Of a stretch of DNA of 64,000 bases, positions 20,016-30,114 are shown piece after piece. The stretch lies in assembly GCA_032718865.1 (NCBI GenBank), contig JALUTQ010000005.1:2356001-2420000 (forward strand). The letters are read 5' to 3'. The DNA is from Tilletia caries (lineage: Eukaryota > Basidiomycota > Exobasidiomycetes > Tilletiales > Tilletiaceae). Numbering within the stretch: position 1 is the stretch's first letter; the number at the start of each line of letters is the position of its first letter. The position numbers and the translations under genes are program-made. The notes under the pieces were generated by a model. That model made no database searches and was not told the origin of the DNA. It worked only from the letters and a program-made list of their open reading frames with translations.

Positions 20016-21740
20016 ATGACAGCCGCCTCGCCGATCCAACCGCGCAAACTGACCGCCCCACATGCGTCCAGTCTCCGGATGTTTCCCGGCTTCACTCCTC
20101 CAGAAGCACAAGCCGCCACCAGAGTTCTCCAACAGAATCACGATGATTTCCACGTCTTCTTTAACATGAGTGGCTTCCACAACCATCTCGCCCACCATGT
20201 CCTAGCTGCCCTCGCCCTCGGCGCTCCAGCCCAGCACTATCCCAAGCTCTGGAATCATGCTCTGCTGAACGATCTGGACCCTTCGTTCCGGCTGAACAAG
20301 AAGCCGAGCCACGAAGGTTATACTCCGATCACGCGGGCTACTTGGAAGGAGTCGTTGAACAAGTATACTGCCTATTGGGCTTATCTTGCCTTCTTTGAGG
20401 ATGAGATTGCGCAGAATGGAGTGGGCGAGACGCTGGAGCGCTTCTTGTTCAGTGACGACGCACTCTCGGCACCCGCCCATATGCTCGTCCGTCTCTTCGA
20501 CGGCGCTCTGCATCCATTCATTCACGTCGGGTATGGCGTCGAATTTGGTTTCGATGGCATTGTTGCGGAGGGTGAGTCTGTTAATATTCGGAGGTATCAA
20601 TGTCTTCAGATTCAACATTGACAATATGCGAGTGTGATTTACGCAGGGCTGGCGATGGCCGCGATCACGGGAGCAAGCTCCACATCGCTCTACCCCGAAG
20701 GCTGGTTCAATCGTTGCCACCAAGAAGAAGACCAACCCAAAGAGGCCACCTCACAGCAACCCACGGCGTCCTCTCCCCGCGCCGGTCTCTCCCTCTTCAC
20801 CCTCTTCGCCCAAATCGGCGCTGATCCCTCCCTCGCGCCGGGCACAGCAACCAAGTGGGAAGACGATTCCAAATTCGCTGCCACTCTCCGCTCCTCCGGC
20901 TCGAAGATCGCCGCCCATATGGAGAAGTGGCTCACCACGCCTGCGGACGTCGAAGCGGACGTGGAAGCATGGGGTCTCAAAGTGTCCGAGCTCGTGTGGG
21001 TCAACACGCTCCTCCTGGGCGCAACGACGCCTCCTTCCCAACCTTCGATCAAACACGACTTCTTCCTCATGCACGCCCACAACGCCACCCTGTTCCTCCC
21101 CGCCATTTTCAATGCCTTGTCTGACAAGTTGTCCGGGAAATCGAGAGCGCTGCTGCTGCATGGTCTGGCGCGGACGACGGTGTTCACCTGGATCGCCCGC
21201 GGTCGGCCCGTCTTCTATCTGAAGGAGCGACTCATGAAGACGGAAGCGACGCCGTACCACCCCGATCATCGCGGTCTGAACCGGACGGAGCGGGTGGCGC
21301 AGAAGGCTTCTGGAGAGGAAGAGAAAGGAGAAGACGAGAACAAGGAGGAGTTGGCTCGGCCCAGTCCGTGGTACGACGTCGTCTCAGCCGCTTCAATCCA
21401 CTTCGACGAGCACCTCGTCAAGGCCGTTCGCACGCAAGCGTACTTCTCTTCTTGGCTTGCCGGCACGCCTGCTGGCACCTTGCATCTCCAGGAAGAACAG
21501 GGAGAAGGGAAGGAGGAGACTGTTTGGAAGGGAGAGTTGGGTGAGGTGGATGGGACTACTTTTTTGAGAACGGCGGGGCAGATGATGAAGAGTCAGACGT
21601 GGGATGCCGATCTTAAGCGTCAGATGCGGTGGTGAGTGTCCAGTCTTTTCCATTCTACGGCGGACAAGCATCGTTCTGACATGCGTCTGAACTCCCACAG
21701 GACACAACAGGCTATTGGCTTCGAACAGGCCTGGCGCTGA
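20016..21740 (+). CDS. questin-oxidase-like (DUF4243) protein
   Basis: Three exons (20016-20571, 20647-21631, 21701-21740) with consistent phases give 526 residues. The family includes fungal Baeyer-Villiger-type enzymes such as questin oxidase, which open anthraquinone rings, and many uncharacterised members. Supporting segments are HHDDFHVFFN-like NHDDFHVFFNMSGFHNHLAHH near residue 45, YTPITRATWKESL, the family-typical HPFIHVGYGVEFG near residue 170, and the late block HDFFLMHAHNATLFLPAIF around 335. Cofactor use cannot be read from the sequence. An in-frame upstream ATG (19896) would add an Arg/Ser-rich, mitochondrial-type leader. No polyketide synthase is nearby, so a pathway cannot be assigned. 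Confidence 0.8.
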
Positions 21741-21915
21741 TGGCTCATCTCCCTCCCGAAAAAGACGGCTTTGCAACAGAAGACAGGCAAGAATCTGACG
21801 AACAAGACAATACTTGTAAATTCCTTGTAGATTGTACCCAAATCATATCCCCAACCCCAAGTGTGCTGACCCGTCGCTTGTCCTGTGTCCCAATCAACCT
21901 TCATGACCTTTCTTC

Positions 21916-23562
21916 TCACGCCGCCGCCGCGGTAGCCAGCGCAGCCGCAAAGGTCGGACCCTCGAACCCTTCCTTCACCTTGCACAGTCCAAAGGAGAAG
22001 GGACGGGCGTCGAGGGTGCGTACGTAGGCCTGTGCGACGCGCAGCCATGCCTGGCGCTCGGCTTGGGACGCGGCTTTGCCTTGCCATACGAAGACGGTAC
22101 TTGCGGTGTCGTCTGTGTGTTGGCCCGGAGAGGAAGTCAGTCCATACGGGTCCCAGGCGAAAGATGTGCACAGAGAGAGAGGAGAAGGAGGGGGGGTATT
22201 GGAGGAGAAGCACTCACAAATGAAGACGTCCTCTGAGCGGAAGTCGTCCCTCCGCACCGGCTCGCCATTCTTGACCATATCGAACTGCAACGAGCCCTGT
22301 GCGTCGCTGAGTCGGAACAGTCGTACGGGCCGGGATTCGTCTTGGTAGCCCTGTGCTGAGGTGGGCGCGCCCGGGGCTGCATCGGGGTTCAGGGTCGATG
22401 AGGAGTTCGAGGCTGGCATGGTTGAAGGGGCTGGGATGACGGTGTCGATGTCGCCGCCGAGGGCTTTGAGGAAGGAGAGCGCGCGGGAGTCGGATTGCGC
22501 TGATGGATCACAATATGTCGAGGAGTTAGAACGCCAACGACGATATGGAAGATTGCAGTGAGCAAAAGGTACTCACCCAAAACTTCGGTTTCCGCCTGGG
22601 ACTCTCGCTCCTGATTCAACTGATGGAGCACCTGCGCCGCCTTCATTTTCTCCATGGGACTCGCTTGCGAGCCCTGCCATGCCCGAAGTCGCTTGCCCTC
22701 ATCGAGAACAAAGACGTCGCCCGAGTTCAAACTCTTGACATTCGCCTCGACCTCATTAACGACGATACCGCCGGAGATGCCGGAGCCGCGCGGACCGCGT
22801 TTTGCGGCGCTCGAGGAGGACGAGGCAGCAGCGCGGCCGTATTTGGTTCCCGCGGTGAGGATCTGGAACAGGCGGAAGATGTCCTTCTCGTCGGTGGTGA
22901 CGTGTTTGAAGCCGGACTTGACCCCGCCCTTCCGGATGGTCAATTTGGGGAAGAGCTGCAGGAAGCGGGGCGACTCGAGACCTTGTACTTCGCGATACTG
23001 CACCGCCACTCCTCGCAGGCTTTCGTCGAGTTCGCAGGTCTTGTAGGCTGCGACACCCGCTTCGTCTTGCGATGTTTCGCGCCCGAGCCAGAAGTGAATG
23101 TCGTGCGCGAGCGAATCGGGCTGGTCGCTGCCGGGGAAAGGGTTGGGTTTCTTGTAGGAGTTGAGGATGATGTAGGAGTCGCCGTCGTAGAAGGTTCCTT
23201 GGGACTTGGTGGGCCAGGCCTTGACTTCGAATTCTTCGATGCGCCAGACGCGGATACCAGCCTGAGTGCCGATTCCTTTCCAGGCAGGCTCCGTCTCGGC
23301 AGAAGCGTACTTGACCTTGTGGTCGATCTGTGTAGCAAAGCGAGGGGAAACAACGTCAGCGCCTTCAATTTTAATAGCCCTCAGAACAAGGCGAAGGGCT
23401 GTACTCACGTCGGAGCCGATGAATTCGACGTTGGAACCCTCGACTGTGGTACAGAGACAAGAGGAGGTCAGCCTTACAGTCTACAGAGCGAGGAGCAGAG
23501 CAAAATAGCTGGGACTCACCGTGGTACTCGGGGAGATGAGTCAGACCTTCGTGTGGAGCCAT
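21916..23562 (-). CDS. gelsolin/severin-family actin-binding protein
   Basis: Five exons (23562-23520, 23444-23410, 23327-22577, 22499-22218, 22112-21916) give 435 residues, matching three gelsolin-like repeats as in severin, fragmin or CapG. Repeat 1 has GIRVWRIEEFEVKAWP, GTFYDGDSYIIL and HDIHFWLG. Repeat 2 contains LKSLNSGDVFVLDEGKRLRAWQG. Repeat 3 contains VRLFRLSDAQG, FRSEDVFI and the tail DTASTVFVWQGKAAS split by the last intron. Such proteins sever or cap actin filaments in a calcium-dependent way in the cytoplasm. An insertion with a Ser run (AAASSSSSAAKRGPRG) lies between repeats 1 and 2. The very short second exon (35 nt) is typical of this genome. No villin headpiece is present. Confidence 0.88.
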
Positions 23563-23747
23563 GGTGCGCAGAGCGGGAGAGAGTGAGGGAGTGGTCGCAG
23601 CGCAGGCGGGTGAAGCAGTGAGTGAGTGAAGCTGGAAGCAGGTGGAAGGCAGGGGGAGGGGCGAGCGCCGCTTCGCCGCTTGGGCCACCCGGTGGGACCA
23701 GGAAGCCACGTGCTTATCTAATCTTATCGAAGTCCCCGCCGGCGATT

Positions 23748-25153
23748 AGCCTCAGATCCCCAGGCTGCCCTCGAGCTCGGCGTCGGGCGTTGTGTGTTCC
23801 ACCGGTGATTGACCCGAACGTTCCGTCACACGTGACTTTTGTACGGCTCTTGAATCGCCTCCGCCCGCAGGGCAGCCTGGGCTAGAAAGTGCCGATTTGC
23901 TTGTACTGTAAAAATTAAAAAGACATAGCGAAATCGACGGTTCTCTCGCTCACTCACAGCTTCTCACTGGTCACCGCTCGGCGCTCACCGCTCATCACTC
24001 ACTGCTCGGACTGACTCTCTCACTCTCCTTCATCAGCACAGCGACGCAATGGGTACCCCGTACCGCCACACCTTTCCCTCTCCGCTTGCGCACTGACGCT
24101 GATGAGGACGTCGTCTACGAAGCCTCAGCCTCGCAGTCAGTCCGTACTCACTCACTCACAATCAAGGAGATCAACAGCAGCCAGGATGAACGTAAACACA
24201 GGACAGACGTGGGCCTCCACACCATCACCAGACCTCATCTCCTCCCGCGCGCACACGATGGCCTCCCAAGGACCAGACGCAGGCACCGCAGATGCACACA
24301 GTACGTCGCTTCACCCCTTCCACCCAGCTCGCATTCGTAGCCCTTTCGTGACTGAACACTGTTCTCTTCCCTAGACAACTCATCGTCACCGGTACCTCCA
24401 TCTTGGGCATCAAGTACCAGGACGGCATCATGCTCTCGGCCGACACTCTCGCCTCCTACGGCAGTCTCGCTGCTCGCACGCTTCATGGACGTCCGACGTA
24501 TCATCAAGGTCGGCTAGAACACCATCGTCCGTCGTCTCAATGTGCTTCCTCTTCCGCCTCTTCCTCGCCTATCGCGATGTCCCCTCCTCCCTCGGCAGCA
24601 CAGGCCTCATCATCCCCACTCGGTACGCCCCTCCGTCGTACCCTCGCTCTCATCTCGCCTCGTCGCCTCCCCCGCCCAGGCCAAGCACGAATGGCTATCA
24701 CTCAACCCGCCCAAGCATCACTTTGTCGTCGTCGGATGAGCATGAGGACTTCTTGCCTGCGCTGGTTCAGTTTCGCGCTCAGCTGGAGGATACCCTCACT
24801 TGTCGCTTCTCGACTTCTCGTTACCACCGCTGCCATTCATTCTGCTTGGAAATTGGAATCATTGCTTATACTATTGCTGTCCAGTCGAGCGTTTCAGACT
24901 GAGCTTGATCTGCTCACTGCTGTGTGCTGACTGCTGCCAGCTGAGGTGCCGTGTGAGTGAGCGAGAGAAGCCTCGATTTCACTAAGTCTTTTTACAGTAC
25001 AAGCAAATGTGGAGATTTCCGCCCAGGCTGCCCTGCGGGCAGGGCGGAGCCCGATCAGCCAGAAAAGTCACGTGACTTGGATTCTGGGTGATCATCAGAG
25101 GCGATCACGACACAATAAGCCCGGACCGAGGGCAGCCTGGTGATCTGAGGCTA
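23748..25153. mobile_element. Pack-MULE-like element carrying a host gene fragment
   Basis: Imperfect terminal inverted repeats of about 210 bp begin TAGCCTCAGATC at 23748 and inverted at 25153. Matching blocks occur in order on both sides: CAGGCTGCCCTCG, TCACACGTGACTTTT versus AAGTCACGTGACTTTT, GCCCGCAGGGCAGCCTGGG, TTTGCTTGTACTGTAAAAA, and TCTCTCGCTCACTCAC. Flanking 9-mers GCCGGCGAT (23739-23747) and GCCCGCGAT (25154-25162) match at 8 of 9 positions, fitting a Mutator-type duplication. No transposase is present; the interior holds a damaged proteasome beta-subunit fragment. Confidence 0.78.
24186..24516 (+). pseudogene. fragment of a proteasome beta-7 (Pre4/PSMB4-type) gene
   Basis: Exon 1 (24186-24300, MNVNTGQTWASTPSP) and exon 2 (from 24375) flank an intron of 74 nt with GTACGT and CTAG. 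Exon 2 encodes the mature N-terminal region of 20S proteasome beta-7: TQLIVTGTSILGIKYQDG, LSADTLASYGSLA and RFMDVRRIIKVG. Exon 1 enters exon 2 one base out of frame. A 7-bp duplication near 24476 shifts the frame between GSLA and RFMDV, and a TAG follows KVG where the family has a non-stop codon. Homology is lost afterwards. So it is a captured, non-coding fragment; the functional beta-7 gene must be elsewhere. Confidence 0.75.
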
Positions 25154-25162
25154 GCCCGCGAT

Positions 25163-25549
25163 GCGACGATGAAATGGAATCAAGAATCGAATGCTCCTTT
25201 TGTCCGCCCCTCGGCCCTCATGCTCATCCCGACATCCGACTTCCCCTCTCTGTTGTCCGTGTCCCTGACTTCCTTCTCCTGTCTTATTACTGTATCCTCC
25301 GCCATTTCTCCAGGCTCGGGGAGCTTAGAGCTGGGACCTCCCCCGGTCACTTTCCAAGTTCACTCTGAGATGAGGAATGGAATCCCCGCCCGTATTCCGA
25401 TTTCCCAAGACCCAAGCCCAACTCTCTGATATCGCGGAGCCTCCGCGGGAACCAAAGCCCTGAAGCTCTGAATGGAGAGTTGCGTCGTAGGCCACTCTAG
25501 GACAGCGCGTGTATATGTCATGGTAGGCGTTGCTGAGTCGAGAGACAAG
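25163..25549. other. gene-free stretch between the Pack-MULE-like element and the next gene
   Basis: No ORF with motifs. It ends at the TATA box of the first MpaB-like gene. Confidence 0.5.
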
Positions 25550-25556
25550 TATAAAA
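25550..25556 (+). promoter_or_regulatory. TATA box of the first MpaB-like gene
   Basis: TATAAAA 98 nt upstream of the ATG at 25648. Confidence 0.6.
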
Positions 25557-25647
25557 CTCCTGCCCGTTTGTGAATGAATGCTCAACTTCTCTCACAGCCT
25601 AACCCCACAGCATCACATCTTCCATCCCTCCTTCTTTTCCCTCTCCC

Positions 25648-28195
25648 ATGCTCCCAGCCATGTCTCCCTTCCTCCCCACCCTCGACCCTGTCACTATCAC
25701 CCTCACCCTTCTCGCCGCCTTCCTTACCCTCACTCAAGCAGGCCGAGACACCCTGGGGGCCGTCTACCTCAACCTCACCGGTTCCTCCCCCTCTCAACTC
25801 GCCGACCCTGTCTCGTACTTCGGTTTGGACGACGACTGGGCCGTGTTTGATTCGGCCTCCCTGCTCTTCCGCTTGTGGAACCGCTTGACGAGGGCCACGC
25901 CAGAGACGGTCAAACGGGGTCGGGCTGCTTTGTTCAATGGTAACTCGTCCGGGTCGGCTTGGCGTCAAATCTGCAACTTCGCCGTGGAGACTTCTTCGGA
26001 TGTGTGGATTGATGAAGCCGAACTGGAACAGTGAGTGGTCCAGACTCACTAAAAATTCCCCGGACGCTGATCACTCACTCGTCTGTTCATTGCAGGTGGC
26101 GACTCAAAGCAGACCCGGACGCAGATGCTGCCACCGCTGCTCTGTCGAACCGTCGACGGTTATCCCCGGCGGTCTCCCTCCCTTCCCTCTCCGACTCACT
26201 CTTCGATATCGTCACCGAGAGCGCTAAATCCAGTACTCACTCTCTACCTCAAGGCCACCCGGAAGTCGACACCAGCCCAGCCTTCAAATCGTTCCTCAAG
26301 ACCGTGGACCGGCGTCCTCCACCCGGTGCAGGTGCGATCGGCGCAGCTTGGTACGAAGCTAGAGATGAGCGACGTCGATTGGCTGGCCGGTCGAGGGATG
26401 ATCCTCTCACGCCGGACGAAGTGACCGAAGAGCTTCAGGAGGAAGCCCGAGTCATCCGAGCCGGCCAGAACGTCTTCTACAAGTACCTCGAGCCTATGCA
26501 GGTGAGTATACATCTACCTCAGAAGGGTATCTGGGGTCACAATCCAGTCGAGCGCCACTGATCCGAATTTACACTGTCCACAGCTCACGCTTCTCCACTT
26601 CAGTCTGGCAGGAGGGTTCTCCAGTCCGAAAATCATGAGCGTCCTCCGGCAGACCGGCTATCTCGTCCCCTCTCGCGACCCATACGCCCAGACCGGAGAC
26701 AAGACAACCAAGCAGAAATCCCCCAAAGGGCCCACTCCCTCGAAGTACGTGCTCCCCGTGAGCCAAGTGTCCCCCTCGCATCAACGCTCGGCCGATCGGA
26801 CTTTCCTCCGTTTGCTCGAGACGACCCAGTTCGTAGTCGACGTCATGCAAGATGTCGACGCTCTTCTTCCTCCTTCCCACTTTGCCGACGGGTGGGTCCG
26901 GTCCCAGTACCCTCAAGCCACGGGCTCTGCGTCCTCGGAGACACACTCGATGCATGCCATCGGGGATGAAGAGCGGGCCTTCCTTCAGCGCGTGGGTGGC
27001 GGGCGTGGATGGCAAAGCGCCGTTCGTGTCCGATTGCTGCACGCTCACGTCCGGAGAAAAATTTGGGACTCGATCCAGAAGGGTCCTGGGCTCTCTTCTT
27101 CGGAAAAGGCAACTGTCGCAGCTGATCGATGTCCTTTCGACAACACCGCCAGCGCTGCGACGACGGACGGAGCAGGTGTTTACGACATCGCATCGAACGG
27201 GCAGCCGATAAACCAGGAAGACATGCTCGTCACCCTCGCCGGATTCTCCGTCGCCCCTCTCTGGTGTCTTTCCCGCATCGGTATCGATGTCAGTCCGCAG
27301 GAACGAGAAGACTTCGTGGCGGTCTGGCGACATGTTGGATTCTACATGGGTTGCGAGGAGTCTCTTCTACGTGCCGGGTTCAAGGACGCAAGGACGGCCC
27401 TTGGATTGCTGTTCAGCGTCATCGGGCATGTCTACCCAGAGTCGGTCACGGGTCAACATGGGCTTGGAGATGCATCGCAACCAGGCTTGGCTGAGGAGCA
27501 AGAGCAGCAGCAGGGTACCGTCGCGGCTTTGGCTTTGCTTCAGGCTATTGCGGGCAAACCTTCCTTGTATCTGAGCATGGAGACGCATTGTGCGATGGCA
27601 AGGTGAGATCCATCTCCTCTCCTTCTGCAAAAGCCCACCCAAGACTGAATCAATGTCTCTGTCTCTTTGCTTTGCTTTGCTTTGCTTTGCTTTGCTTTGC
27701 TTTGCTTTGCTTTGCTTTGCTTTGCTTTGCTTTGCTTTGCTTTGCTTTGCTTTGCTTTGCTTTGCTTTGCTTTGCTTTGCTTTGCTTTACTATCGAAGGC
27801 ACTTCCTCGGACCCTGCCTAGCAACCTACCTCCGCATCCCCCCAACCACACCCCTCAAACAACTCACAGTCGACCTGCTCCTCCTCTCCACCCGCATCCC
27901 CGTCTTCTTCACCTCCTCCTTCGTACTCTACCCGCGCGCCCTACGAGCTCGATGGGAGAGGAAGCGCATCACACTCGCGAAGTCGGACGTGAGGAGGCTG
28001 GTTGGGGCTGCGCAGGGTGGGACGTTGGCTACGTTTGCTGGGTCGAAGAAGGGTGGTGAGGCGGTTGTGAGGGTTCGATGCCAGGACAGGTCTGTGGTGG
28101 AGCGGGAGCGGATGCTGGTTGCGTTTGAGATGATTGGCTTCTTGGTGAGTCTGGCAGCCGTCTTTGGATTGGGAGTCAAGCTGTATCTTGGATGA
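25648..28195 (+). CDS. MpaB/DUF2236 oxygenase-like membrane protein, paralog A
   Basis: Four exons (25648-26030, 26096-26501, 26584-27602, 27799-28195) give 734 residues; a second ATG at 25660 is equally placed. The family (ER-bound oxygenase MpaB, latex-clearing protein Lcp) contains heme-type oxygenases that cleave isoprenoid chains. Diagnostic segments are RRPPPGAGAIGAAWYEARDE near residue 197, RVRLLHAHVRRKIW near 410 with the likely heme-ligand histidine, GQPINQEDMLVTLAGFS near 470 and EREDFVAVWRHVGFYMGCEE near 502. A hydrophobic N-terminal segment and a C-terminal helix (IGFLVSLAAVFGLGVKLYLG) suggest membrane anchoring. The last intron contains 24 copies of TTTGC. It is a full paralog of the gene at 36261-38713. 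Confidence 0.82.
27666..27785 (+). repeat. (TTTGC)24 microsatellite inside an intron
   Basis: Uninterrupted pentamer repeat within the last intron (27603-27798) of MpaB-like paralog A. Because five is not a multiple of three, length changes alter all six frames and create false ORFs (poly SKAKQ on one strand), but splicing removes it. Confidence 0.97.
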
Positions 28196-28201
28196 TCGCG
28201 C

Positions 28202-28345
28202 CTCTTCTCTTCTCTTCTCTTCTCTTCTCTTCTCTTCTCTTCTCTTCTCTTCTCTTCTCTTCTCTTCTCTTCTCTTCTCTTCTCTTCTCTTCTCTTCTCT
28301 TCTCTCTTCTCTTCTCTTCTCTTCTCTTCTCTTCTCTTCTCTTCT
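28202..28345 (+). repeat. (TCTCT)n microsatellite just after the stop codon
   Basis: About 144 bp of TTCTC pentamers starting 7 nt after the TGA of paralog A, with one phase slip near 28305. It would lie in the 3' UTR. Confidence 0.95.
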
Positions 28346-29670
28346 GTACTTATTGGCTCTGGCTCTTTTCATGCTTCACATCTGTCTTCTTTCGAATTGA
28401 TGATCTGTATCCCGTATCATGCGTTTTGCGGGCCAGCGAGACGTCCGCAGGCCATTCTTGTTGCTGAGGACCCCTCTTGCATCTTCCCCACCTGTTCGCG
28501 ACACACCACGGCCATGAGACTAAAGGATGCACTCCAAAAAAAGCCTGCCACATTCTTCCTGTATTTTATGGAAGCATCCCAGCCTCTTTGCGGGCGGTGC
28601 TATAAGAGCGATCTCGGAGATGGCTCCCAGACGCTCAGAGTAGGGTCGGTTTGGCATGTAAGGGTTGGCGACATTCTGAACATGGTTAACCCGAGGTGAA
28701 GAGTTGAAATTCGCCAGGACAGCACTTCAGGCGGGCCGGAAGGGAAGATTCTGCTGCAGAAAAATATGACCATTGCTTGGGGGCCTCTCCCGCGGTTGTG
28801 CAATTGTGGTGTGGTGTGGTTATGGTCGGGCAGGGCAAGGATGGCCTCGAAGACGGAGGAGGGAATTGGTGGAATCGCATGGCTGCCGCCGCCAACGCTC
28901 CCCCGGCCGCCAAGTCGAAGCTCTCGAAATTGGTTAGCCCGCGCCACGTGTGGCAGGGTACGGGCTTCGCCGTGACTCGGTGGAGGCGAACAGGAAGACC
29001 ATCACTTGGCCCGAGCACCTCCTGACCAACACCTCCTTGCAGAACCCACGTAGGAAAGGGAAACACAATGCTCACCTCAATCCCTTCCTTCCTACCACCA
29101 CAGCGTCTCGTCTTCCTGCTCGCGCTCCCTCTTCCCGTTCGACCTCCCTCTCTCTCTCTCTCGTTTTCTCTCCCACCCACCGCACCCAAAAACACCTCGC
29201 CTGCTGCACAAAACGTTGCACCTCGCCATCTCTGTCTCTACAACGACAAACATCTCGCCGACCGTGCAACAAGACACAAGCCGGCCATCCACGACTCATA
29301 CGATCCCAGACTCGCGACAAAACCGATCTCTCCGCAGAAGGTTAACGTCCCGCACCATCTCCATGGCGCTATCGCTAACCAGGGTCCTTTAACGAACCGA
29401 CATGTATGACTCCAGTTCCCTGATATCGCTCCTCTCTAATCCCGCCCGAGCTTCCAAATACGTATCCATGACTCGCTCTCTTCCTTGATTCACTATCCTG
29501 ATGTATACGTAGTTCCCTGGGCCGCCTGACGCAGCGAGGTGTCCGCCCACCCCGCTGACGGCAGGACGGCCCGAGAGCGGCGATGTCCGACCCTCGTAGC
29601 AAATGCAACGAGAGTCTGGCCCAATCTTGCGTGAGTGTGAACGTAATCTTTCTCTTCTCCCTTCTACATA
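28346..29670. other. intergenic stretch; one weak small-ORF candidate
   Basis: No convincing gene. An ATG at 28822 opens MVGQGKDGLEDGGGNWWNRM and reaches SPRHVWQ at about 28956, where a good donor (GGTACGGG) and a branch-plus-acceptor (CTGACC...TTGCAG, 29042) would end it after a few codons, giving about 48 residues. I do not recognise it. A pyrimidine-rich ORF at 29068-29409 lacks support. Near 29582 a short ORF (ATGTCCGACCCTCG...) ends at a GTGAGT donor just before the Copia insertion. Confidence 0.35.
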
Positions 29671-29675
29671 AGTCG

Positions 29676-30076
29676 TGTCGTTGTTCGAGGTTTGAGGGCA
29701 ACGACTGCCCCATCAGACTACTCACCAATAAAGGTTCGTAGACCGGAAAACGTGTGCAGGGGGTAAAGCGAAGGGAGGGTATTCAGAGAGGAAGTATGAG
29801 AGTACGTGATTGGATTGTCCAGAAGAGGAGAAAGATAGAAGAAAGGACAGGCTATTTATAGGAAAGCTGGGAGACAAGTTGGAAGTCGTAAAGTCCGGAG
29901 TTCAGGAAGGGAAATGAGGAGAACGAGTATCTGTCGTGAAGGGAGAAGGGATCTGATCGTGGCAGAGCGCAAAGTGGAGTGAGGTTGGAGACGATCGAAG
30001 GGATCTGGCCGCTTCATGTAACACTGCCGCGACGATCGGAGGGAACCGACCGACGCTCGCTTGTCATATTTCAACA
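29676..30076 (-). repeat. 3' LTR of the Copia element
   Basis: 401 bp, TGTCGTTG...TTTCAACA on the plus strand. It contains a minus-strand TATA box (TATAAATAG, 29852-29860). Confidence 0.95.
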
Positions 30077-30114
30077 CTCCCTCCCATGAGAGGCGCAGTG
30101 AGCGTGAATGATCG

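Noticed and set aside
22545..23621. Plus-strand ORF of 358 codons
   Set aside because: It is antisense to the gelsolin gene; the minus strand has clear domains and spliced phases.
27540..27851. Minus-strand ORF with repeated SKAKQ, and plus-strand ORFs rich in LLCFA
   Set aside because: These are translations of the (TTTGC) microsatellite inside an intron, not genes.
28164..28467. ORFs rich in LLFSS or REEKR
   Set aside because: They are generated by the TCTCT microsatellite after the stop codon of the MpaB-like gene.
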